DNA of 41,809 bases from Gammaproteobacteria bacterium. GTDB taxonomy: Bacteria; Pseudomonadota; Gammaproteobacteria; Burkholderiales; Burkholderiaceae_D. Numbering within the stretch: the stretch's first letter is position 1; the number at the start of each line of letters is the position of its first letter. The notes beneath the pieces were generated by a model. That model had not been told where the DNA came from, made no database searches, and saw only the letters and a list, made by a program, of their open reading frames with translations. The stretch covers positions 1 through 41,809 of the forward strand of contig CAJCIC010000015.1 of the NCBI GenBank assembly GCA_903970185.1, in the 5' to 3' direction. Below, piece after piece: positions 7,668-14,798 of the stretch. The translations under genes and the position numbers were made by a program.

Positions 7668-8849
7668 ATGACTGCCCCGACAAACATTTTGCACGTGATC
7701 TATTCCCTCGATCCGCGCGAAGGGGGCATGAGCGAAGGGCTGCGCCAGATCTGCAACGCACACGCGCGTCTTGAGCAGGCCTTCGAAATCGCAACCATGG
7801 ATGCTCCTTTTGCCCCATGGCTAGAGAGTGTTCCGGGTCGTGTTCACGCCTTTGGACCCGTCAGTTCGCGCTTTGGCTACAACCGCAACCTGCGTCCCTG
7901 GCTTGATCAGAACGTGCTTCGCTTCACGTCGGTCGTGATCCACGGCTTATGGCAGTTCCATGGCCTGGCGACCCACCGTGCACTTCGGGGGACCGGCGTG
8001 CCCTACTACGTTTTCCCGCACGGCATGCTCGATCCCTGGTTCAAGCGCGCCCATCCGCTTAAGCATCTGAAGAAGGCCCTCTACTGGAACCTGCTCGAGC
8101 GACGGGTTCTGGAAGATGCAAACGGCATCCTCTTTACCACCGACGATGAAGCGCGGCTTGCACCGCAGTCGTTTCCCCTTGGCAAGTGCAAGAGCCTCAC
8201 GGTTGGCTTTGGCATCGACACTCCCGCGGGTGTCGACCGTGTCAGTGCCGACAATTTTGTCAGCCGCTGGCCTGAATGCAAGGACAAGCGGCTCATGCTT
8301 TTCTTGTCCCGGATTCACGAGAAAAAAGGTTGCGATCTGCTCATCGACGGCTTTGCCAAGGCCGCTCAGCGCGACGAGCGCTTGCACCTGGTCATCGCCG
8401 GGCCCGACGAGCAGGGCCTCAAGGCCCAGCTCGAAGCACAGGCCAAGCGCCTGGGCATCGCCACGCGCATCACCTGGACCGGCATGCTCACAGGCGACGA
8501 CAAGTGGTCAGCGCTCAAAGCCGCCGAGGTTTTCGCGCTCTTCTCGCACCAGGAAAATTTCGGCGTCGCCGTGGTTGAAGCGCTGGCCATCGGACTTCCG
8601 GTACTCGTTACGCACCCGGTCAATATCGCTTCGGCGGTGGTCGCCAAAGGGGCCGGATTTGCCGACGAAGACACCCAGGTCGGCGCTGCGCGCCTCATCC
8701 ATCGCTGGCTCGATACCAGCACCAGCGAGCGCGAAGACATGCGGGCGCGAGCCGTGGCGTGCTTCAAAGCCCTGTTTCACAGCGACGCCACCACGCAACG
8801 CCTGGTTCAGGCGATCCACGCCAACCATCCACTTTCAGCCGCGTCCTGA
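7668..8849 (+). CDS. glycosyltransferase family 4 (GT-B fold)
   Basis: This 393-residue GT4 enzyme would transfer a sugar from a nucleotide-sugar donor to the growing lipid-linked EPS unit on the cytoplasmic side. The N-terminal acceptor domain includes HVIYSLDPREGGMSEGLRQ and the short motif HGLWQFHGLA. The C-terminal donor-binding domain starts near FLSRIHEKKGCDLLIDGFA and has the family's E-x7-E signature within HQENFGVAVVEALAIGLPV. The sugar specificity cannot be read from sequence. The stop codon overlaps the start of the next gene (TGATG at 8847-8851), so the two are translationally coupled. A 247-bp gap separates it from the pseudopilin gene, so it probably has its own promoter. Confidence 0.9.
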   Translation: MTAPTNILHVIYSLDPREGGMSEGLRQICNAHARLEQAFEIATMDAPFAPWLESVPGRVHAFGPVSSRFGYNRNLRPWLDQNVLRFTSVVIHGLWQFHGLATHRALRGTGVPYYVFPHGMLDPWFKRAHPLKHLKKALYWNLLERRVLEDANGILFTTDDEARLAPQSFPLGKCKSLTVGFGIDTPAGVDRVSADNFVSRWPECKDKRLMLFLSRIHEKKGCDLLIDGFAKAAQRDERLHLVIAGPDEQGLKAQLEAQAKRLGIATRITWTGMLTGDDKWSALKAAEVFALFSHQENFGVAVVEALAIGLPVLVTHPVNIASAVVAKGAGFADEDTQVGAARLIHRWLDTSTSEREDMRARAVACFKALFHSDATTQRLVQAIHANHPLSAAS

Positions 8850-10780
8850 TGGCCTCGCACTTTCCTCCGGTGGGAAAGGCCGACAGGCCAGGAAACGACG
8901 CGGCCAGCACGCGCCAGCCCCCCTGCGACGTCGCCGTAGTTTCGATCAACTACCATCCTGAGCCCACCGGCATTGCCGTCTATTCGACCGGCATGGCCGA
9001 GTACCTGCGCGGGCGTGGCCATCGGGTCACGGCGTACACCGGATTTCCGTACTATCCCGCCTGGAAAAAATCCGAGTCAGACGAAGGCCGGATTTTCACA
9101 TCCGAGTCGCTCATGGGCGTGCGCGTGCGCCGCAACTACCTCTATGTTCCGGCGCAGCCGCGGGCACTCAAGCGCATCTTTCATGAGTTGAGCTTCACGC
9201 TTTTTGCATCGTTGCGCTATTTGCTTGGAGCAACGCCTGGCGTGACGATCGTGGTTGCGCCACCGCTTTTGCTTGCAACCTTCATCGGGCTGATCGCGCG
9301 CGCCAAGGGCAGCCGCGTCATCTTGCACGTGCAGGACCTGCAGCCCGATGCGGCAATCGATCTGGGCATGCTAAAGCCCGGTGCCCTGACGTCGATGCTG
9401 TTTCGCATCGAGCGACTGAACTACGCACTCGCGCATCGCGTCTCGACGGTGAGCGAAGCGATGCGCGCAAAGATCGAAGCCAAGGGCGTTCCACGCCAAA
9501 AGACATTCCTCTTCAAGAATTGGGCCGACGATCACCTCTGCGATGCGTCTCGCGCGGCGCTTGACTATCGCAGCGCCTGGCAGCTGGGCGCGCGCTTTGT
9601 CGTGCTCTACGCAGGCAATCTGGGCGTAAAGCAAGGTCTTGATTCGCTTTTGCGTGCAGCTCAACGCCTGATTGGGGATCCACATCTTGTGTTCGTCATC
9701 GTAGGCGACGGCGCCGAAAGGGAGCATCTCATGGAAATTGCATCCGAGAAGCAGTTAAAGAACGTCACTTTCAGGCCGCCTGTGCCAAAGCAAAACCTGG
9801 GCAGCCTGCTCGCCACGGCCGATGTCTCGGTGATTCCGCAAAAGGCCGCTGTCAATGACGTGGCGCTGCCCTCGAAGCTTGGCAACCTCTTAAGTAGCGG
9901 CACCCCTCTCATCGTTGCTGCGCAGAACGGCAGCGAGCTGGAGTCGATCGTTACAGATTCGGGCGGCGGCGTGGTCTGTGCGCCTGACGACGACGAAGCG
10001 CTGGCAGAAGCCATCATCACGCTGAAAAACAGCACGGAAAAGCGAAGGCACATGGCTGAGCGCGGTTCAGCCTATGCAAAGGCTTACATGAGCAAGAGTT
10101 CCATTCTCGAAGGTTTCTCACACCATCTGGATGCACTCGCTTCTGAAGCCGAGGCGATCGCGCCTCCTTTTTCGGGCGGACCTGACAGCACGCGCACGCA
10201 AGGGAGACAGGCGCGAGCGCGAGCGAAGAAGGCCGCGGTCAACAAATTCACGACAGATTCCGGCTGGCCGCTCAAGACCCTCGCCCGACGCGTGCTGTTC
10301 GCGCCATTCAGGCTGGTTTTCATTCGCGGCACGACCAGGCACCTGTCGTTTTTGCGCGTCGCGGTGCTCAAGCTGTTCGGTGCCAAGCTTGCGCCGCACG
10401 TTCTGGTTAGCGCCGGCGTCAAGGTCTGGTACCCCTGGAACCTGACCATGCATGAAGGATCGACCCTTGGCCCCTCGGTCGAGGTGTACAACTTTGCCCC
10501 GGTTGAAATCGGCGCTGGCGCCGCAGTTTCGCAGTACAGCTATCTTTGCACGGCGTCACACGACTACACCGATCCCGACATGCCTCTGACATATCGCCCG
10601 ATTACGATCGGTGCGCGTGCCTGGGTCGCCGCAGGATGCTTCATTGGCCCTGGCGTCACGGTGGGCGAGTCAGCTGTCGTTGGTGCTCGCTCGGTCGTCA
10701 ATCGAGACGTACGGGCCGGGATGGTCGTGGCGGGCAATCCGGCGCGCGAAATCAAGACCCGGGCAAAGAACGCCGCGTAG
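8849..10780 (+). CDS. fused WcaI-like glycosyltransferase and WcaF-like acetyltransferase
   Basis: This 643-residue protein joins two enzymes that are normally separate. Residues about 25-435 match the colanic-acid-type WcaI GT4 transferase (VVSINYHPEPTGIAVYS, LHVQDLQPDAA, LYAGNLGVKQGLDSLL). A basic Ala/Arg/Lys linker follows around residues 445-470. Residues about 475-643 match the WcaF O-acetyltransferase (KVWYPWNLTMHEGSTLG, SQYSYLCTASHDYTDPDM, VVGARSVVNRDV, VVAGNPA), a left-handed beta-helix with the catalytic His in TASHDY. It would both add a sugar and acetylate an EPS repeat unit in the cytoplasm. The ATG at 8849 overlaps the stop of the preceding GT4 gene, and I prefer it to the upstream CTG/TTG-type extensions. 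There is no frameshift or stop between the halves. Confidence 0.88.
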   Translation: MASHFPPVGKADRPGNDAASTRQPPCDVAVVSINYHPEPTGIAVYSTGMAEYLRGRGHRVTAYTGFPYYPAWKKSESDEGRIFTSESLMGVRVRRNYLYVPAQPRALKRIFHELSFTLFASLRYLLGATPGVTIVVAPPLLLATFIGLIARAKGSRVILHVQDLQPDAAIDLGMLKPGALTSMLFRIERLNYALAHRVSTVSEAMRAKIEAKGVPRQKTFLFKNWADDHLCDASRAALDYRSAWQLGARFVVLYAGNLGVKQGLDSLLRAAQRLIGDPHLVFVIVGDGAEREHLMEIASEKQLKNVTFRPPVPKQNLGSLLATADVSVIPQKAAVNDVALPSKLGNLLSSGTPLIVAAQNGSELESIVTDSGGGVVCAPDDDEALAEAIITLKNSTEKRRHMAERGSAYAKAYMSKSSILEGFSHHLDALASEAEAIAPPFSGGPDSTRTQGRQARARAKKAAVNKFTTDSGWPLKTLARRVLFAPFRLVFIRGTTRHLSFLRVAVLKLFGAKLAPHVLVSAGVKVWYPWNLTMHEGSTLGPSVEVYNFAPVEIGAGAAVSQYSYLCTASHDYTDPDMPLTYRPITIGARAWVAAGCFIGPGVTVGESAVVGARSVVNRDVRAGMVVAGNPAREIKTRAKNAA

Positions 10781-10789
10781 GGCAGCCCA

Positions 10790-10835
10790 TCGCGCTTCGC
10801 GCGAGGTGTTGATAGCGACCCTCGATGAGGTCGCT
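10790..10835 (+). other. two tandem hairpins between EPS genes
   Basis: The first hairpin is TCGCGC-TTC-GCGCGA at 10790-10804. The second is AGCGACC-N8-GGTCGCT at 10814-10835. They fill most of the 87-bp gap between the fusion gene and the GT9 gene. Only TT follows the second stem, so this is not a standard intrinsic terminator. It may be an attenuator or an mRNA-stabilising structure. Confidence 0.35.
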
Positions 10836-10867
10836 TCACGCGCGTCGAAATCAACGGTTGTTTCAGA

Positions 10868-12007
10868 ATGCCAGACGCCAAGCCACGCTGCGTACTGATC
10901 TTCAGGATGGGCAGTCTCGGCGACACGCTCCTCGCGCTGCCCGCCTTTTATCGCATCCGTGATCAGGAACCTCACGCCCGCATCGTCCTTTTCACCAATG
11001 CGCCGGTGGATGGCGGCATCAAGGCGGCCTCGAGCGCACAGGTGTTAGCGGGCACAGGCCTTGTCGACGACTTCATCCAGTACCCGCTCTCGCCAAGCCC
11101 TTCGGCAATTCTCGCTGCCATGGCTGCAATCCGGCGCCTGCGCGCGGCGAGGACGATTTACCTGATGCCGGTACGCAACTGGCGCCAATGCCTGCGCGAC
11201 CTGCTGTTTTTTGCGTTCGCCGGAAGCCGCAAGGTTGAAGGCCTGCCGCCCTGGCGCGAGATCGGCAAGCGCTGGCTGCTATCCAATGGCATGTACGAGT
11301 CCGAGGCAGCGCGCCTTTATCGCTTGGTCGGTGGCCAAGCGACGGCGCTTACCGATCGCGACTTCTCGCTGCGACTGTCGCAGCATGAGACTGATCTCGC
11401 TCGCGCGCGCTTGCGACCTGCGGCACAAGGCGACACGATCGCCATGAGCATCGGCACCAAGGCACCTGCCAATGACTGGGGCGATGGCCACTGGCAGGAG
11501 CTGCTCGCAACGCTTGCCAATTGCCTTCCCGATGCACGCCTGGTGTTGATCGGCTCGGCTTCCGAGTCGGCAAGGAGCCAGGAATTGGCGCGTCCGTTCC
11601 AGGCGCGGGTGATCAACCTGTGCGGCCAGCTCTCGCCACGTGAAAGCGGCGCAGTCCTTGCACAATGCGATCTGTTCATTGGCCACGACAGCGGACCGAT
11701 GCACTTGGCCGCGGCGGTCGGCACGCCGCTGGTGGCGATCTTCTCGGCTCGCTTTCAGCCTGGGATATGGTTTCCGTTTTCGCCCAGGGGCAAGGTTTTC
11801 TACAACCCCGTCACTTGCGCCGGATGCGCCCTCAAATCGTGCGTCGCGGAGCAGATGCGATGCATCCGCGCCATCGCCCCTCAGCGCATTGCGGCAAGCG
11901 CAATTGCAATTCTTGATGGCGATGTCGAGTCGCTGGAGAGCGCGCACCTGGCCAGATACGAAAGCAAGCCAGTGGAACTTCGATTCACCAAAGAGAGCGC
12001 GGCGTAA
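10868..12007 (+). CDS. glycosyltransferase family 9 (heptosyltransferase-like)
   Basis: This 379-residue protein has the GT9 features of ADP-heptose:LPS heptosyltransferases. The N-terminal loop is FRMGSLGDTLLALPAFYRIR, and the C-terminal donor site is FIGHDSGPMHLAAAVGTPLVAIF. It carries a Cys-containing segment (CAGCALKSC) seen in some members. Within an EPS cluster it could add a heptose or another sugar to the polymer, rather than act on LPS core; this is inference. It lies 87 bp after the WcaI-WcaF fusion and is the last EPS gene before an unrelated regulator gene. Confidence 0.85.
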   Translation: MPDAKPRCVLIFRMGSLGDTLLALPAFYRIRDQEPHARIVLFTNAPVDGGIKAASSAQVLAGTGLVDDFIQYPLSPSPSAILAAMAAIRRLRAARTIYLMPVRNWRQCLRDLLFFAFAGSRKVEGLPPWREIGKRWLLSNGMYESEAARLYRLVGGQATALTDRDFSLRLSQHETDLARARLRPAAQGDTIAMSIGTKAPANDWGDGHWQELLATLANCLPDARLVLIGSASESARSQELARPFQARVINLCGQLSPRESGAVLAQCDLFIGHDSGPMHLAAAVGTPLVAIFSARFQPGIWFPFSPRGKVFYNPVTCAGCALKSCVAEQMRCIRAIAPQRIAASAIAILDGDVESLESAHLARYESKPVELRFTKESAA

Positions 12008-12108
12008 AAATGGCCAGACCGTGAACCAGGCCTTGGGCAGACGCGACGACGTCGATGCCTCGGGCTGAATCGATACTTTCCCACGGACTGAAAGTGGCCT
12101 GAAATGTG

Positions 12109-12132
12109 CCTTGACAAATTAAATTGTCAAGG
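12109..12132. promoter_or_regulatory. perfect operator palindrome overlapping the -35 box of the arsR-like gene
   Basis: CCTTGACAA, a 6-bp ATTAAA spacer and TTGTCAAGG form a perfect inverted repeat. The left arm contains a consensus TTGACA (12111-12116). At 17-bp spacing stands TAACCT (12134-12139) as a poor -10. A dimeric regulator bound here would block RNA polymerase, as expected for autorepression by the ArsR-type protein encoded 15 bp downstream. Confidence 0.72.
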
Positions 12133-12146
12133 CTAACCTTTCAGTC

Positions 12147-12749
12147 ATGTTCGACATCCAAGTCATCGAAGATCCGCAAGCGGCGACAGTCGCTTTGGAG
12201 CCCGTGCGAAGCCGGCTCCTCTCGGAGTTGGCCGCGCCCGCGTCGGCCGCGACACTGGCCACGCGCGTTGGCATGGCGCGCCAGAAAATCAACTACCACT
12301 TGAACGCACTGGAGGCGCACGGGCTCGTGCAGCTGGCTGAGGAGCGCAAGTGGGGCGGGCTGACAGAGCGCCTGCTGGTGGCTGCGGCGGCTTCCTACGT
12401 CGTCTCGCCAAGCGCTTTAGGCCCCGTCGCGGCCGACCCGAGTCGGGAAAGAGACCGGCTGTCGGCGAGTTATCTCATCGCACTGGGTGCCCGCATCGTT
12501 CGCGAAGTCGGCGCGCTTGTTCGTCGTGCACAAGACACGGGCAAACGCCTTGCGACACTTTCGGTGGATGTCGAAATTCGCTTCCGCTCGCCAAGCGACC
12601 GGGCGGCGTTCAGCAGCGAACTCACCGTGGCCATCGCGCAACTGGCATCGAAGTACCACGACCCATCCGCGCCCGGCGGCCGCTTGCATCGGCTGGTCGT
12701 CGTCGCGCACCCCCTGCAGCAAAAACCCGAACCCAAGGAATTCTCATGA
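12147..12749 (+). CDS. ArsR-type winged helix-turn-helix regulator
   Basis: This 200-residue regulator has an N-terminal winged-helix DNA-binding domain: EPVRSRLLSELAAPASAATLATRVGMARQKINYHLNALEAHGLVQL at about residues 18-65. An all-alpha/beta C-terminal region of unclear ligand specificity follows. No metal-binding Cys cluster is visible, so a metal-sensor role is unlikely. The last codon overlaps the start of an SRPBCC gene (ATGA at 12746-12749). ArsR plus SRPBCC (AHSA1) is a known two-gene arrangement in which the regulator controls the pair. The start codon lies only 7 bp after the likely -10 and no ribosome site precedes it, so the transcript may be leaderless. Confidence 0.88.
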   Translation: MFDIQVIEDPQAATVALEPVRSRLLSELAAPASAATLATRVGMARQKINYHLNALEAHGLVQLAEERKWGGLTERLLVAAAASYVVSPSALGPVAADPSRERDRLSASYLIALGARIVREVGALVRRAQDTGKRLATLSVDVEIRFRSPSDRAAFSSELTVAIAQLASKYHDPSAPGGRLHRLVVVAHPLQQKPEPKEFS

Positions 12750-13567
12750 GCGTGATTATCGAAGCCAGCGGACGCCGCTCCGTTGAAGCCGAAGTCGAGG
12801 TCCCCGGTACACCGGAGGAAGTCTGGAATGCAATCGCATCCGGGCCCGGGATTTCGTCGTGGTTCGTGCCGACGCAGTTCGAGGAGCGCGACGGAAAGCC
12901 GGTCTCGGTGACATCGACCTTCGGCCCTGGCATGGAGGTCCGTTCTGCCGTGATGGCCTGGGAGCCGCCGCGCAGGTACGTCTCCCAGGGCGAGGGCTGG
13001 GGTGGTGCGCCGCCCATCGCATTGGAGTGGAGCGTGGAAGCGCGCGCGGGCGGCGTGTGCCGCGTGCGCGTGGTGCATAGCCTTTTCGCGAGCACCGACG
13101 AGTGGGACGACCAGCTTGAAAGCACCAAAGTGGCGTGGCCCGGTTTTTTCCGCACCCTGCAGATCTATCTCACGCACTTCCGTGGCCAGCGCTCGGTGAA
13201 CCAGCAATTCGTGGCTCCGGTTGCGGGAACCGAAGCAGAAGCCTGGGAAAAGCTGACCACGGCATTGGGCCAGAAAGGCTTGAGCGCCGGGCATCGCTGG
13301 ACAGCGCCGGCGGGTGTCCCTGCGCTTAGCGGCCTGGCCGAATACGTCAGCGAGAGTCCGTACGACGCCCTCGTGCGGCTCGACAAGCCGGGGCCAGGCG
13401 TAGCCGCTCTTGGCGCCTTCGAAATTGGCGGCCAGAGCATGGTCACGCTGGGCTTCTACTTCTACGGCGATCAGGCGGCCGAAACTGTCGCCCGCGAGAC
13501 ACCGATGTGGCAATCGTGGTTTCAGGAACGCTTCCCGAAGCCTTCAGAGACGAGGCAAAGCGAATGA
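12746..13567 (+). CDS. SRPBCC / AHSA1-type (Bet v1-like) domain protein
   Basis: This 273-residue protein carries an SRPBCC ligand-pocket domain at residues 10-155 (VEAEVEVPGTPEEVWNAIASGPGISSWFVP, WEPPRRYVSQ, WPGFFRTLQIYLTHFRGQ). A second, similar but more divergent half follows at about 165-265. Members of this superfamily bind hydrophobic small molecules; the ligand here is unknown. The start ATG overlaps the regulator's stop, with AAGGAA five bases before it, and this fixes the start. Longer upstream open frame merely lies over the regulator gene. It is co-transcribed with the ArsR-type gene and looks unrelated to the EPS cluster. Confidence 0.87.
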   Translation: MSVIIEASGRRSVEAEVEVPGTPEEVWNAIASGPGISSWFVPTQFEERDGKPVSVTSTFGPGMEVRSAVMAWEPPRRYVSQGEGWGGAPPIALEWSVEARAGGVCRVRVVHSLFASTDEWDDQLESTKVAWPGFFRTLQIYLTHFRGQRSVNQQFVAPVAGTEAEAWEKLTTALGQKGLSAGHRWTAPAGVPALSGLAEYVSESPYDALVRLDKPGPGVAALGAFEIGGQSMVTLGFYFYGDQAAETVARETPMWQSWFQERFPKPSETRQSE

Positions 13568-13682
13568 TCTTGACTCGCAGGACAGAAAGGCCGCCACTAC
13601 AGCGATGAAATAGCGTCCTTTAGACAGCATCGCAACCGTGTGAGAATGCGGAAACCGTGCCAAAGAATTCGGGGAGTTTCTA

Positions 13683-14141
13683 ATGAGCTTCGATCATGTC
13701 CGTAGAGGCGTACTGGATGCTTTGCGCACTGTGGGACGCGGCTTTTTGCTCGGTATCGGATTTTGCATCGCGACGGGATGCACCTATGCCATTGTTTGGG
13801 AAGTGTTCATGAGCAAGCAGATGGCCGCCATGGAGGGAGTGGCGGGCGTTGCGGGGGCATCCGCGAAGGACCTGATCATTTCAGATGTCGAGGAGTCGAA
13901 ACATGATGGGGTTACCGCCATCCTGGGAAGCGTCAAAAACACAGGGGCGATGCCGGCTCGCGGGTTTCAGATTCAGGCGAGCCTTTTTGACCACGGCAAA
14001 TTTGTTGACCAGTATTCAACCTATTTGTCCGGGAAGCTGGGGCCAGGCGAATCCCAGTATTTCAAAATTTCGTGTGGGTGCAAGGACACTCCGCCGGCCG
14101 AGCACGATAGCTACAAAGTGGCAGTCGTTGGCGGCTATTAG
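13683..14141 (+). CDS. small membrane-anchored protein with FxLYD-like domain
   Basis: This 152-residue protein has one transmembrane helix at about residues 20-45 (GFLLGIGFCIATGCTYAIVWEVF). A soluble domain with the FxLYD-type beta-sandwich pattern follows: LIISDVEES, ILGSVKNTG, GFQIQASLFDHGKFVDQ, LGPGESQYFKISC. Such domains are found in extracytoplasmic proteins of unknown role. GGGGAG eight bases before the ATG is a clear ribosome site. It stands alone, 115 bp after the SRPBCC gene. I cannot link it to the EPS system. Confidence 0.72.
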   Translation: MSFDHVRRGVLDALRTVGRGFLLGIGFCIATGCTYAIVWEVFMSKQMAAMEGVAGVAGASAKDLIISDVEESKHDGVTAILGSVKNTGAMPARGFQIQASLFDHGKFVDQYSTYLSGKLGPGESQYFKISCGCKDTPPAEHDSYKVAVVGGY

Positions 14142-14317
14142 GGTGGCTACTCACAGCAACAGACATCCGTTGCATAACTTCAGATCTTGACGCAAATGTA
14201 TTGATGACTCGAACTCATGAATTTCTATCGGAGCTTTTCTGTAGTACCGGATCACGTGTCACTTCTCGCGCCACCAGCGAGCGCGACGCCATTGAGAGTC
14301 ATGGACGTTCGACTAGC

Positions 14318-14572
14318 ATGACGAAGCGCGACGAGCTTGAGGGACAGGCGTTGGCGCCGTTCAGTATCGACGTCGCCCAATATCCCCAGCTAAGGGCACT
14401 GGTGTGGTCGGCACCTGATCGTCAAGGCGGCGTGCGACTGACCGGGATCGAGGCGCTCAATGTCTACGAACGCAACTGGCGTCATGTCGATCAATCGGCG
14501 ATGTCCGCTGAAGAGCGCGCTTTGATTGATTCATTGGTCGAGAAATTCGGAAATGGGTTCTTCCTCGTATAG
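14318..14572 (+). CDS. small protein paired with AbiEii-like toxin remnant (putative antitoxin-like)
   Basis: From the ATG at 14318 this gives 84 residues; the frame can be extended to 14201 but the extra 39 residues look non-protein-like. Recognisable features are LRALVWSAPDRQGGVRLTG, ALNVYERNWRHVD and ALIDSLVEKFGNGFFLV. I recall proteins of this style encoded directly ahead of nucleotidyltransferase (AbiEii-like) toxin genes, overlapping them as here. This is memory-based and not tested. No ribosome site is obvious at either start. Because the downstream partner is truncated, this gene may be drifting or orphaned. Confidence 0.55.
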   Translation: MTKRDELEGQALAPFSIDVAQYPQLRALVWSAPDRQGGVRLTGIEALNVYERNWRHVDQSAMSAEERALIDSLVEKFGNGFFLV

Positions 14573-14798
14573 GCGCCCACACCACCAGCGCGTCGAGCGC
14601 ATGCTTCAGTCCTTCAACCACTCGCTCTTTTTCAGGACACATTGCCAGTTCGGCGGCGGCACCGCGATGGCCCTGTTTTGCCTGGAGAGCACGAGGCGGC
14701 TCCGTAACGCTCTAACGGTGTCCAGAGAAATCCGGTGGAGCAACGCGAACCAGTTTGCGCCTCCGATTCGACTTCAGGGCGCCACCTTATTGCGCTAA
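14553..14798 (+). pseudogene. truncated AbiEii/AbiGii-like nucleotidyltransferase toxin remnant
   Basis: The frame begins with an ATG that overlaps the preceding gene by 20 bp and encodes 81 residues. HHQRVERMLQSFNHSLF and CQFGGGTAMAL match the start of the nucleotidyltransferase domain of AbiEii-like toxins (usually FGGGTA-x-L followed by E-x-R-x-S-x-D-x-D). The catalytic D-x-D region that should follow is missing. The frame passes into unrelated residues after CLES and ends where the convergent beta-helix gene ends, overlapping its last 12 bp. Family proteins are normally around 250-350 residues. This looks like a 5' fragment left by deletion. Confidence 0.62.

Noticed and set aside
12470..13513. 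A 347-codon minus-strand open frame opposite the regulator and SRPBCC genes
   Set aside because: It is a composition artefact; the opposite strand carries well-defined domains and coupled start/stop signals.
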